Shown here one piece after another: positions 7,225 through 15,860 of a stretch of 59,975 bases of DNA. The translations under genes were made by a program, and so were the position numbers. The stretch's first letter is position 1; the number at the start of each line of letters is the position of its first letter. The notes beneath the pieces were generated by a model. It was not told where the DNA came from, made no database searches, and saw only the letters and a program-made list of their open reading frames with translations. Source of the DNA: Clostridiales bacterium (GTDB lineage: Bacteria > Bacillota > Clostridia > Lachnospirales > Lachnospiraceae); contig DUQV01000071.1 of assembly GCA_012837605.1 (NCBI GenBank), positions 1-59,975 on the forward strand, in the 5' to 3' direction.

Positions 7225-8652
7225 ATGCCACAAGAAATATGGTTCGACAAGTATCGCATCATTAAGCTTCTTGGCCAAGGAGGTACGGCTAAGGTTTATC
7301 TCGCAGAACACATCAAATTAAAATCATTTCGAGCAATAAAACATATCTCCAAGTATCACCCCTTATACAAGCTTCAGCTTAAGGAAGCACATATTCTAAA
7401 AGATCTCAAGCATTCATGCATTCCTATTATTTATGATATTGAAGAAGATGAAGATGGTTCCTATATTGTCGAACAATATCTTGAAGGGGTAACCCTAAAA
7501 GAATATGTTACAGAAAGGAATTGTCTGGACAATGACATTATTGTTCATTTTGCTCTTCAACTCTGTGATCTGATCAAATATCTTCATAGTGTAAAAAGAC
7601 CGATTCTATACTTGGATCTGAAGCCTGACAATATTATAGTAACTGACAATACACTTAAGTTAATTGATTTTGGCAGTGCAATGTTTCGTGATGAGGCAGA
7701 TTCCCATGCTGAGCATTATGGTACGAATGGTTTTGCTGCACCCGAAATGTACGGTAGTGAAAGTCTGGATGAAAGATGTGATGTATATGGTATCGGAATG
7801 CTGTTATATTATATGGCAACCGGTAAGAGTTTAAGCACTATGGGAGAAATAACGGAGCATATAGATTTTATAGGCTGTTCAAAAAATCTTAAAAGAATAA
7901 TAAGCAGGTGTCTAAGATATGACCCTTCCCAAAGGTATGCTTCTGTGTCAGTATTAGAACAACATTTATCAGCAATCATGAAGAAGAAAAGCCATCTGTT
8001 TAGTCAAGGATCATCAATAAAAATCGGGATTGCAGGAGCACAGCCAAGGATAGGCACAACCCATATGTCTTTTCGACTTTGCAGCTATTTTAACCGGCAG
8101 AATATAAAGTGCTTATATATAGAGCATAATAAAAGCAGATGCTTATGGCATGCAAGTAAAAGATATTTTGGACTTTATAGTGACAAGGATATTATTAAAA
8201 TGAACGGGATTTCAATGGTATGTGAAGACCATACGCAGGAGATGGAAATATCGGAATTTAAAGTTATTATTAAAGACTATGGAAGCCTGAATATGTCAAA
8301 CAAGGAACAATTCATGCAATCCGATGTTAAAATTCTTATCCTTGGAGCCAAGGATTGGGAGCTGGAATTTTCTGAAGAAGCACTTGAATTAGTATCAGAA
8401 TATAAAGATGTTATTTATCTGTTTAATTTTGTTGACGGAAAACAGTATAGACAGATAATAAAAAATATGATGTTTAGAAATTGTCTCAGAATACCCTATG
8501 AACCCGACCCCTTTGCTTTGCCAAGAGATAAGAACGGGCGGGAATTTTTCCGGGATTTGACCGTTCTTTGTACCGAACTAAGGAGTGATAAGCTTGAAAA
8601 GAAAGCCAATGCTGTTAAAAAAGCTGACTGCGGGAACGTATCATACCGATAA
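7225..8652 (+). CDS. Ser/Thr protein kinase fused to a degenerate MinD-like domain
   Basis: The 475-residue protein starts with a eukaryotic-type kinase domain (about 10-255): glycine loop GQGGTAKVY at 18, ATP lysine K39 in AIK, catalytic YLDLKPDN with D131, DFG at 148-150 and APE at 172-174. The usual HRD is YLD, but the key residues are present, so activity is likely. From about 265 a second domain begins KIGIAGAQPRIGTTHMS (P-loop region from G271), which looks like a ParA/MinD deviant P-loop without its lysine. It ends IPYEPDPFALPRD, matching the end of the next gene. No membrane segment or PASTA repeat is present. The ATG at 7225 has AGGAAAGG upstream. Substrate unknown. Confidence 0.85.
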   Translation: MPQEIWFDKYRIIKLLGQGGTAKVYLAEHIKLKSFRAIKHISKYHPLYKLQLKEAHILKDLKHSCIPIIYDIEEDEDGSYIVEQYLEGVTLKEYVTERNCLDNDIIVHFALQLCDLIKYLHSVKRPILYLDLKPDNIIVTDNTLKLIDFGSAMFRDEADSHAEHYGTNGFAAPEMYGSESLDERCDVYGIGMLLYYMATGKSLSTMGEITEHIDFIGCSKNLKRIISRCLRYDPSQRYASVSVLEQHLSAIMKKKSHLFSQGSSIKIGIAGAQPRIGTTHMSFRLCSYFNRQNIKCLYIEHNKSRCLWHASKRYFGLYSDKDIIKMNGISMVCEDHTQEMEISEFKVIIKDYGSLNMSNKEQFMQSDVKILILGAKDWELEFSEEALELVSEYKDVIYLFNFVDGKQYRQIIKNMMFRNCLRIPYEPDPFALPRDKNGREFFRDLTVLCTELRSDKLEKKANAVKKADCGNVSYR

Positions 8653-9217
8653 GAAAACAATTGGATTAATAGGTATTAACCGTGGTGTAGGTGTAACATA
8701 TACCGGTATGCTCTTAGCGAATTATTTCGGTTCGGAAAAAAGGATAAGGACAGCCTATCTTGAATGCAACAATCATATGGATTTTTCAAGGCTGCAGGAA
8801 GCATATGAATGGAGCACGGAAGATGATAATTCCTTTAGTCTGGATAAGGTTACCTACTATAAGCAGGTATCTGCAAATCGTATTTCTGAAATTTTATGCG
8901 ATGATTATGATTATTATATCTTAGATTTCGGTACGGATTATTCGGATTATATGGATGAGTTTATAAGATGCAGCAATAAAATCATTATATGTGACAGTGC
9001 CATATGGAATCAGAGCAGACTGTTTTCTTTTCTGGAGGCTGCAGTGGATATCAAGGGCAGCAGATACTGGATTCACATGATTCCATATGCCAAACGGGGA
9101 CTGGTAAATAAGTTGAGTAATAAAACCGGAAAAAGCTTTTATAAAATTCCATATGAACCCGACCCCACATTATTATCAAGAGAAACTCATAAATTATTTC
9201 ATTTTCTGTTCGGCTAA
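8594..9217 (+). CDS. Free-standing MinD/ParA-like protein, paralogue of the kinase C-terminus
   Basis: A 207-residue protein. Near the N-terminus GLIGINRGVGVTYTGM (P-loop region from G27) occupies the place of a ParA-type deviant Walker A but lacks the lysines. The acidic YYILDFGTDY near 110 resembles the Walker B region, and the end KIPYEPDPTLLSRE repeats the C-terminal motif of the kinase gene. The reading frame overlaps the kinase gene by about 60 bases. A TTG at 8594 with AAGGAG eight bases upstream is the best start; GTG 8585 sits directly against that site, and ATG 8609 is a further option. Function not known; the pair probably works together. Confidence 0.7.
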   Translation: MKRKPMLLKKLTAGTYHTDKKTIGLIGINRGVGVTYTGMLLANYFGSEKRIRTAYLECNNHMDFSRLQEAYEWSTEDDNSFSLDKVTYYKQVSANRISEILCDDYDYYILDFGTDYSDYMDEFIRCSNKIIICDSAIWNQSRLFSFLEAAVDIKGSRYWIHMIPYAKRGLVNKLSNKTGKSFYKIPYEPDPTLLSRETHKLFHFLFG

Positions 9218-9581
9218 GGATCCCCCCTTTCGTCCTAGAACAATATAATAGAACAATCCGTTTATTTTTAACAGGACAACACATATTGTTATTGAATTAA
9301 GGATAAGTATAACATATCACAAATTATCTTCTTATCCGATATTTATTGTATCAAACACCTCTTAACAATTGAATGAATTTTAATAACTGTATGTATATTA
9401 GAAATAATTATGAGAAATTGCTATGAGAAATAATTACAGGCTGAAGCAATATAAATCCGGTTCTTTGATTATTGTGATAAATAACCGGACCTAAAAGCCC
9501 TCTATACTTTATTGGTTGCGGATTTGGACTTATGCCGGTAATCAAAAGGACAGGTTAATGAAAACGGGAAGATACTTGGAA

Positions 9582-9635
9582 AGTGCCTTAAGAATAATTA
9601 GGGTGTTTTAGGACATCTTAGGTTCTTAAGGCACT
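9582..9635. terminator. 13-bp perfect hairpin, possible terminator
   Basis: AGTGCCTTAAGAA (9582-9594) and TTCTTAAGGCACT (9623-9635) pair perfectly around a 28-base loop, followed by ATGTTTTC. The T run is weak, so termination is only likely. It lies 365 bases after the MinD-like gene. Confidence 0.5.
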
Positions 9636-9677
9636 ATGTTTTCTAAGTCATATACGTAATAAAGTCGAAATTTAGTA

Positions 9678-9720
9678 ATGACGATTGCCCACAAAAATGC
9701 TATAATATTCACGATAAGCA
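9678..9720 (+). promoter_or_regulatory. Promoter with the CACGATAAGCAG start motif (GH18 gene)
   Basis: ATGACG (9678-9683), 17 bases, TGC then TATAAT (9701-9706), followed by ATTCACGATAAGCAGATTA. The initial transcribed bases match those of the structured RNA at 41928. A hairpin TGGTCG/CGAACCA follows at about 9730-9749. Confidence 0.6.
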
Positions 9721-9779
9721 GATTAAATTGGTCGACAGGCCGAACCATTGTTTGTTTGCGGATTAGTTTTGGAGGAAGC

Positions 9780-11486
9780 ATGGATAAAAAATTTAAAATT
9801 GCAATTGTTGGTATTACCGTTGCGGTTCTTATCTTAGCCGTAGGAATAGGGATTGCCATAGTCAAAAAAATGACACCAAGTGATGAGGTTATGCTTCTGA
9901 CTGATTATTATCAGGTAGAAGATACTGAGGTAATGATAATACTGCAAGATGAGATATATAATAAGCCCGGTATTATGGCAGATGGAACGGTGTATATAGA
10001 CTATGATACGGTAATACAGGAATTTAATCATAGATTTTATTGGGATCAGAATGAAAATATACTAATCTATACTACTCCTACAGAGATTATTCAGGTGGAT
10101 GCTGTAAGTAATAAGTATTCTATTACAAAAAGCATGATTAAGACAGAAACCATATCCGAATATCCCATACTTAAGCTATATGGGGATAAGGTGTATATCG
10201 CAATAGATTTTGTTGCGAAATATTCTGATTTTAGATACCGTTTTTATGTTGAACCTAATCGTGTAGTGATAGAGTATAAATGGGGAGAATATCTTTTCAC
10301 TGAGGTTGAAAAGGCAACGCAGTTAAGATCGGATGCAGACATAAAAAGCCCTGTTCTTATGCAGCTTCCCATTGGAGATGAGCTTATGTACTTAACTAAG
10401 GAGGAGGCACCAAGAAAAGGTTTTGCAAAAGTCATGACAATGGATGGTGTTATAGGATATGTAAAGGAAAAACATGTGAAACCATCTTATTATAAGGAGA
10501 TTCTTAGTACATTTACTTCTCCGGAGTATACAGCTCAGACCAGACCGGAAAAAATAAATTTGGTATTTCACCAAATTTTTAATAAAGAAGCCGATGAAAA
10601 GCTGGAAGAATTAATCAAGCAAACCAAGGGAGTAAATGTGGTTTCCCCAACATGGTTTAGTATTAATGATGTGTCAGGGACAATGACTTCCTTAGCTAGC
10701 CGGGAATATGTGGAAAAGGCTAAAGAACTAGGCTTGGAGGTCTGGGCATTGATCGATGATTTTAATCCTGAGGTGGATATGTATGATTTATTGTCTTACA
10801 CATCAAGAAGAGAGAATCTGTCAAATGGTTTAGTAGAAGCTGCAATACAATATAAGCTAAACGGAATCAACATAGATTTTGAAAACATACCTTCTAAGGC
10901 GGGAGAGCATTTCATTCAGTTTTTACGGGAACTTTCCGTAAAATGCAGAAATAACGGTATTGTATTATCAGTGGATAATTATGTGCCTGCACCCTATAAT
11001 AAATATTATAACAGGAAAGAACAGGGTGAAATTGTTGACTATATTATCGTTATGGCATATGACGAGTATCATTCAGGCTCTGATATAGCCGGACCTGTGG
11101 CTTCTATTGGATTTGTAAAAGATGCCATACGAAATACCTTAGAGGAGGTACCCAGAGAAAAGACGATTATAGCTGTACCGTTTTATTCACGATTGTGGAA
11201 AGAGACCGCAGATAATGAGGTGACAAGCGAAAGTCTTTCAATGACACCGGCAAGTCAGGTGTTTACAAACAACGGTCTGGAACCTGAGTGGAATGAAACC
11301 TACGGCTCCTATTACGGTGAATTTGAAATGGATGGTGCCCTATATAAGATATGGCTGGAGGATGCCAGATCCATTGAAGAGAAAATGAAGGTTATTTATG
11401 ATGCTAATGTGGCTGGCATAGGAGCATGGAAGCTTGGGCTTGAAAAGGAAGAAGTATGGAATGTCATTATCCGCTACTTGAACTAA
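9780..11486 (+). CDS. Membrane-anchored GH18-type glycosidase (YaaH/YkvQ-like)
   Basis: The 568-residue protein has one N-terminal membrane segment (about 6-28), then a region like the copper-amine-oxidase N-terminal fold used in cell-wall proteins, a small SH3-like module (about 180-235, ending GYVKEKHVKPSY) and a glycoside hydrolase 18 barrel. The GH18 active-site strand reads GINIDFENI with D366 and E368; E368 would be the acid. Related proteins act on spore cortex or other peptidoglycan, or on chitin-like sugars. The ATG at 9780 is used because TTGGAGGAAGC precedes it. The next gene is cwlD, which supports a cortex or cell-wall role. Confidence 0.8.
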   Translation: MDKKFKIAIVGITVAVLILAVGIGIAIVKKMTPSDEVMLLTDYYQVEDTEVMIILQDEIYNKPGIMADGTVYIDYDTVIQEFNHRFYWDQNENILIYTTPTEIIQVDAVSNKYSITKSMIKTETISEYPILKLYGDKVYIAIDFVAKYSDFRYRFYVEPNRVVIEYKWGEYLFTEVEKATQLRSDADIKSPVLMQLPIGDELMYLTKEEAPRKGFAKVMTMDGVIGYVKEKHVKPSYYKEILSTFTSPEYTAQTRPEKINLVFHQIFNKEADEKLEELIKQTKGVNVVSPTWFSINDVSGTMTSLASREYVEKAKELGLEVWALIDDFNPEVDMYDLLSYTSRRENLSNGLVEAAIQYKLNGINIDFENIPSKAGEHFIQFLRELSVKCRNNGIVLSVDNYVPAPYNKYYNRKEQGEIVDYIIVMAYDEYHSGSDIAGPVASIGFVKDAIRNTLEEVPREKTIIAVPFYSRLWKETADNEVTSESLSMTPASQVFTNNGLEPEWNETYGSYYGEFEMDGALYKIWLEDARSIEEKMKVIYDANVAGIGAWKLGLEKEEVWNVIIRYLN

Positions 11487-11601
11487 GTATGTGCAGTTAC
11501 ATTTATTAATGCTTAGAATATGATTATTAAATATGATGATAAGAATAGGATGCTATATCTGTTCATAATATATATGGAAACTGGTGTGGGAAGTATGATA
11601 T

Positions 11602-12318
11602 ATGAAGCGAAGGTATATTAGCATCCTGTTTTTGATATTAATAGCAGCAGCAAGATTATTAACTACTGATAAAGCCGTAAATGTGATGAGAAATTTGTTT
11701 CAGGAAATCGATACTGAGGTAAAAGAAACAAAACCGTCCATTGTGATAGATGCCGGTCATGGCGGCAGAGATCCCGGGAAGGTAGGTATTAACGGGACAT
11801 TGGAAAAGGACATAAATCTTTCCATTGCTCTTAGGCTCAGGGATCTTCTTGAGCAAAATGATATCCGGGTAATAATGACAAGAACAGAGGATACGGGCTT
11901 ATATTCGGAGCATGATGCCAATAAAAAAAGGTCTGATTTAAATAAGAGAATAGAGATAATCAATTCAAGCGATGCAGCATTTGCAATAAGCATACATCAA
12001 AACAGCTTTAGTCAGACGAATGTAAAGGGTGCCCAGGTTTTTTATCATACTCAGTCCGAGCAGGGAAGAGATCTGGCAATAACCCTGCAGGAGCAGCTTA
12101 TTGAAACAATAAATGACGGAAACCGCAGAAAAGCAAAATCAAATACCAGCTACTATATGCTTAAGCATACGACATGTCCTCTGGTAATCGTTGAGTGCGG
12201 TTATCTCAGTAATTACACAGAGGCAGAGCTTTTATTGGATGAAGAATATCAGGAAAAAATGGCATGGGCTATTCATCTTGGTATTTTACAGTATATAAAT
12301 ACTACCAAGAGTAAGTAG
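11602..12318 (+). CDS. cwlD: N-acetylmuramoyl-L-alanine amidase CwlD
   Basis: CwlD removes the peptide from muramic acid in the spore cortex, the first step in making muramic-delta-lactam. The 238-residue protein has an N-terminal membrane/signal segment (about 5-22) and an Amidase_3 domain: VIDAGHGGRDPG with H53, TLEKDINLSIA, SIHQNS near 130 and the late glutamate in VIVECGYLSN near 197, the expected zinc and catalytic residues. Length is as in other sporulators. The upstream site (GGGAAG) is weak. Downstream of the GH18 gene and probably co-transcribed. Confidence 0.9.
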   Translation: MKRRYISILFLILIAAARLLTTDKAVNVMRNLFQEIDTEVKETKPSIVIDAGHGGRDPGKVGINGTLEKDINLSIALRLRDLLEQNDIRVIMTRTEDTGLYSEHDANKKRSDLNKRIEIINSSDAAFAISIHQNSFSQTNVKGAQVFYHTQSEQGRDLAITLQEQLIETINDGNRRKAKSNTSYYMLKHTTCPLVIVECGYLSNYTEAELLLDEEYQEKMAWAIHLGILQYINTTKSK

Positions 12319-12399
12319 ATATTAATTTAATATTATTATATTTCTACAGTAAAGGACACAATCAAATATTACCGTACTGTGGATAAATTTTTCCGAACG

Positions 12400-12485
12400 T
12401 GATATAATCTCATTTAACCGACACATATATTATGACAGATAATTCAAATTCTCATATATCTTGTGTGCATCGGTTCAGTATATGA
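12400..12485 (+). promoter_or_regulatory. Promoter and hairpin leader of the Sua5 gene
   Basis: An extended -10, TGA then TATAAT (12403-12408), is followed by AACCGACACA (12416-12425), which can pair with TGTG and TCGGTT (12472-12485) to close a stem over an A/T-rich loop. No clear -35 is visible. Confidence 0.4.
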
Positions 12486-12522
12486 AGAGGATTTCCTTTA
12501 AAAAAGGAGTATACATTATAGG

Positions 12523-13581
12523 ATGAACACTATTATCATACATGCTGATAACGGCAGATTAAAGGAAGAAGAGTTGCAAATTGCCACAAAAATATTGAGA
12601 TCAGGAGGTTTGGTTGCCTTCCCTACCGAAACGGTGTATGGTTTGGGTGCTGATGCTCTCAATCCCGGTGCTTCAGAGAAAATATACGAAGCAAAGGGAA
12701 GACCTTCAGATAACCCCTTAATTGTGCATATAGCGGATGCGAAACATATGAAGCACATTTCAAGAGGTATACCTGATAAGGCATATATGCTGGCACAAGT
12801 TTTCTGGCCGGGACCATTAACAATGATACTTAACAAAAAAGATATAGTCCCTTACAGCACAACAGGAGGGCTTGATACGGTAGCAATTCGTATGGCGGCA
12901 GATAGAATTGCAAAGGATATTATCAAATGTGCCGGTGGATTTATAGCCGCTCCCAGTGCTAACATATCCGGAAAGCCAAGTCCTACCAAGGCAGAGCATG
13001 TAATAGCTGATTTGAATGGCAAGGTAGATATGATAATTGATGGGGGCAAGACTACTTTAGGATTGGAATCTACGATTGTGGATTTGACATCTGATGAACC
13101 CATAATATTAAGACCGGGATGCATTACTAAAACCATGCTGGAGAATGTCATAGGTAATGTTGAATATGATAAAGCTGTTTTGGACAGACATACGGAAGAT
13201 AATATCATACCTAAAGCACCGGGTATGAAATACCGCCACTATGCCCCGGAAGGACGTCTAACCATCTATGAAGGTAATTTGCAGCGTGTGATAGATGAAA
13301 TAAATAAAAAAGCCAAAGAATATGTTTTAAAGGGTAAAAAAGTAGGAATAATCGCCACCAATGAAACGCATAAGCTTTATAAGTACGGAGATATTAAGTC
13401 AGTAGGCAAAAGAGAAGACGAAGATTCTATAGCAGCCGGATTGTATGCTGTATTAAGAGATTTTGATGATATGCATTCAGAATATATATTTTCTGAAAGT
13501 TTTGCAGGTGGTGACCTGGGACAGGCAATCATGAACCGGTTATTAAAGGCAGCAGGTTATAGAGTTGTAAGAGTTGACTGA
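12523..13581 (+). CDS. tsaC: L-threonylcarbamoyladenylate synthase, Sua5 type
   Basis: Makes threonylcarbamoyl-AMP from threonine, bicarbonate and ATP for the t6A37 modification of ANN-decoding tRNAs. The YrdC domain (about 12-205) shows GGLVAFPTETVYGLGADA, KGRPSDNPLIVHI and SANISGKPSPT. A C-terminal Sua5 domain follows the linker KAPGMKYRHYAP (about 228-239), giving the 352-residue long form. AAAAAGGAG lies 13 bases before the ATG, somewhat far, with no better start in frame. The protein arginine phosphatase gene follows 22 bases later, an order also seen in Bacillus (ywlC-ywlE region). Confidence 0.95.
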   Translation: MNTIIIHADNGRLKEEELQIATKILRSGGLVAFPTETVYGLGADALNPGASEKIYEAKGRPSDNPLIVHIADAKHMKHISRGIPDKAYMLAQVFWPGPLTMILNKKDIVPYSTTGGLDTVAIRMAADRIAKDIIKCAGGFIAAPSANISGKPSPTKAEHVIADLNGKVDMIIDGGKTTLGLESTIVDLTSDEPIILRPGCITKTMLENVIGNVEYDKAVLDRHTEDNIIPKAPGMKYRHYAPEGRLTIYEGNLQRVIDEINKKAKEYVLKGKKVGIIATNETHKLYKYGDIKSVGKREDEDSIAAGLYAVLRDFDDMHSEYIFSESFAGGDLGQAIMNRLLKAAGYRVVRVD

Positions 13582-13603
13582 TTCTTTTATGGGAGGATTT
13601 TAT

Positions 13604-14065
13604 ATGGCGAAATATAATAAATTGATTTTTGTGTGTACCGGCAATACATGCAGAAGTCCAATGGCAGAAGCTATTTATAAGAATCTTGATAAAGAAACGG
13701 ATATCAAAGTGTTTTCGAGAGGTCTGGTGGTTTTATTCGGTGAACCTATTAATCCGAAGGCTGAGATAGTATTAAAAAAGCATGATTTGGAGATTAATAA
13801 TCACATATCAAAAGGATTAAAGGAATCCGAAATCGATGAGAATACATTGATTCTTACTATGACCAATACCCATAAAAGAAAAATTCAGAACACTTACCCA
13901 AATGCTGTGAATGTATTTACAATAAAGGAATATGTAGGAGAAAACGGCGATGTAGTGGATCCGTACGGAGGATCGTTGGTTGAATATGAGGAATGCTACA
14001 TAGAGCTTGCCAGACTGGTCAAAAAGACAGTTTATAAAATAAATGAATACAATGAAACCCAATAA
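13604..14065 (+). CDS. ywlE: Low-molecular-weight protein arginine phosphatase
   Basis: A 153-residue phosphatase. The P-loop FVCTGNTCRSPMAE has the nucleophile C11, R17 and a threonine (T15) in the place that directs YwlE-type enzymes to phosphoarginine. The general acid lies in VVDPYGG near 122. In Bacillus the enzyme counters the McsB arginine kinase that marks proteins for ClpC-ClpP, which fits with mecA in the same window. The ATG at 13604 is used with GGGAGG upstream; an in-frame ATG at 13574 overlaps the Sua5 gene and has no site. Confidence 0.88.
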   Translation: MAKYNKLIFVCTGNTCRSPMAEAIYKNLDKETDIKVFSRGLVVLFGEPINPKAEIVLKKHDLEINNHISKGLKESEIDENTLILTMTNTHKRKIQNTYPNAVNVFTIKEYVGENGDVVDPYGGSLVEYEECYIELARLVKKTVYKINEYNETQ

Positions 14066-14199
14066 ATTCTATAATAGATATAAATGTTAGTATGAGAAAT
14101 GAGATTAAAAAACCTTAGGCAAGGTTGAAACAGAAAAAGCCTGCAACAGAAATAATATAAACAAGAAAACATGAAAGAATGCTAGGAGATGGAGATGAT

Positions 14200-14634
14200 A
14201 TGATGATAGGAATAGGAAATGATCATACAGGATATGAACTGAAAATGGAGATAATAAAATATTTTGAAGAGAATAAGATTGAATATAAGGATTTTGGATG
14301 CGGTAAACAAGAATCCAGTGATTACCCTATTTATGCTAAAGCTGTTGGAAGAGCACTCCAAAAGAAGGAATGTGACTTGGGGATTCTGATATGCGGTACG
14401 GGAATAGGAATTTCTATTGCAGCAAATAAGATGAAAGGAATTCGTGCAGCATTATGTCATGATTGTTTTAGTGCCGAAGCAACAAGATTACACAATAATG
14501 CCAATGTATTGGCTATGGGTGCAAGGGTAGTCGGTCCAGGACTGGCAGTCAAAATCGTGGACACTTTTTTGAATTCCAAGTTTTCAGGAGAAGAAAGACA
14601 TTCCAGAAGAATTCAGATGATTGAAGAGGAATAA
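14200..14634 (+). CDS. rpiB: Ribose-5-phosphate isomerase B
   Basis: Interconverts ribose 5-phosphate and ribulose 5-phosphate. The protein shows the RpiB/LacAB fold: IGIGNDHTGYELK at the N-terminus, the catalytic cysteine in GILICGTGIGISIAANK near residue 66 and ALCHDCFSAEATRLHNNANV. About 144 residues, as expected. ATG 14200 or 14203 are both possible behind GGAG; an upstream ATG at 14179 is less likely. It closes the sua5-ywlE-rpiB run, a common order in Firmicutes, and is followed by a terminator. Confidence 0.93.
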   Translation: MMIGIGNDHTGYELKMEIIKYFEENKIEYKDFGCGKQESSDYPIYAKAVGRALQKKECDLGILICGTGIGISIAANKMKGIRAALCHDCFSAEATRLHNNANVLAMGARVVGPGLAVKIVDTFLNSKFSGEERHSRRIQMIEEE

Positions 14635-14655
14635 GAAACAGGATTGATTTTTATG

Positions 14656-14704
14656 TGGAGACGTCTCATGATTTATTATTAGGTAAGAGTGTCTCCATTT
14701 TTAT
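14656..14704 (+). terminator. Terminator after rpiB
   Basis: TGGAGACGTCTC and GAGTGTCTCCA form a stem with a loop of about 20 bases, followed by TTTTTATC. The stretch up to 14892 has no gene; it contains a short direct repeat of ATATTTATC. Confidence 0.75.
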
Positions 14705-14892
14705 CTTACGGATAATCGTCTTAGATAAATATTTATCGCATATTTATCCATTAGATATTCAGCCATCTGATAAGGATAGAGAATGTGAATCTGTCTGTTG
14801 TTAAAATGAATTAAACAATTATATGATACGTTAAAAAAGAATATCCAACAAAATTAATGGGAATACTAACAGGTGCATTATAGGATTCCTAA

Positions 14893-15714
14893 ATGGAGGT
14901 GGAGATTCTGGAAAGCATGAGCCGTTTTATTGAAAATTTGCAGCGTATATTTTCCTTAAAAAGAACAAAAATCACATTATATATAGCCACTGTTCTATGG
15001 ATTGCAGTCATTACTCAAATATTAATGAACAAAGTTTTTTTTGAGAACTTTGAAATTGCTGAAGCATTTGTAAAGACAAATTCAGAGGATTTAAAATGCA
15101 GTTTGGAGATTGTTGCACAGCATCATAGTGATTTTTTAAGCGAAACCGAGAAAAAGGATATTTTACATCATATAGCTGATGCTATCGGGTTAAAGCTTGA
15201 TTCCGACATAAAGATTAAACGTGAAGACCAACAGACCGAATACTCATATCATAAGCATGCTAAGAAAGCAGAGACAACACTAAAGATTGTCAGTCTCCAG
15301 CAAGAAGCTGATTCAACAATAAAGGTGAAGCATTATGTTGTAGTCAGACTGAATATAAAAGAATCAGTTAAAAGCATTGATAAGTATCGCAGATTGATTG
15401 AAAAAGCCTTGGATGAAATGGATATGAGCACCAGACAAGTCAATGTTTTGTATGAAGGTATGATTGACGGTTTAATGTCAAGGAATGATAAAGAGGACAT
15501 GGCTAACCTTATGATAAGAGAGCTGCAGGGTGAAGTGGCTTTTGATTATCAACATGGAGACAGCTACACAGTATATGCTTATACAGGCTTAATTAATGAA
15601 TATATAGAAACTGTGGGATGCAAGATTAACATTCAAATAGCTATGACATATGATGAGCTGTCTGATAAGACCAGAATATATTTGGCGACACCAATCATTA
15701 ATCAGAGTTGGTAG
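14893..15714 (+). CDS. YwmB-like (DUF1779, TATA-box-binding-fold) protein
   Basis: The 273-residue protein has an N-terminal membrane segment (about 25-45, ITLYIATVLWIAVITQILM) and an extracytoplasmic domain with the alternating strand/helix pattern of the YwmB family, including NVLYEGMIDGLMSRND and YTVYAYTGLINEYIE. The molecular function of the family is unknown; in many Firmicutes it neighbours murA and spoIID. Neither is present here. The start is uncertain: ATG 14893 has AGGA seven bases before it, and an in-frame ATG 14917 lies behind GGAGGTGGAG. Confidence 0.7.
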   Translation: MEVEILESMSRFIENLQRIFSLKRTKITLYIATVLWIAVITQILMNKVFFENFEIAEAFVKTNSEDLKCSLEIVAQHHSDFLSETEKKDILHHIADAIGLKLDSDIKIKREDQQTEYSYHKHAKKAETTLKIVSLQQEADSTIKVKHYVVVRLNIKESVKSIDKYRRLIEKALDEMDMSTRQVNVLYEGMIDGLMSRNDKEDMANLMIRELQGEVAFDYQHGDSYTVYAYTGLINEYIETVGCKINIQIAMTYDELSDKTRIYLATPIINQSW

Positions 15715-15860
15715 ATTTAAGAACAGAAAAAACCGGGGCGTATTTGAAAATATGCCCCTTTTGAATCAACCCATATTATATGATACATTTTTGTATTATA
15801 TAAAATATGCTGCTTTATTTAAATTATTTGCCTGATATGGATTTAGAACTTACATCTTCG

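Larger units (their letters stand above)
9218..9779. other. 562-bp non-coding stretch before the GH18 gene
   Basis: No convincing reading frame is present on either strand. It holds a hairpin TCCGGTT/AACCGGA (9456-9462 with 9483-9489), a 13-bp stem at 9582-9635 and the promoter at 9678-9706. The region 9440-9640 could encode a structured RNA, but I recognise no known class. Confidence 0.5.
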
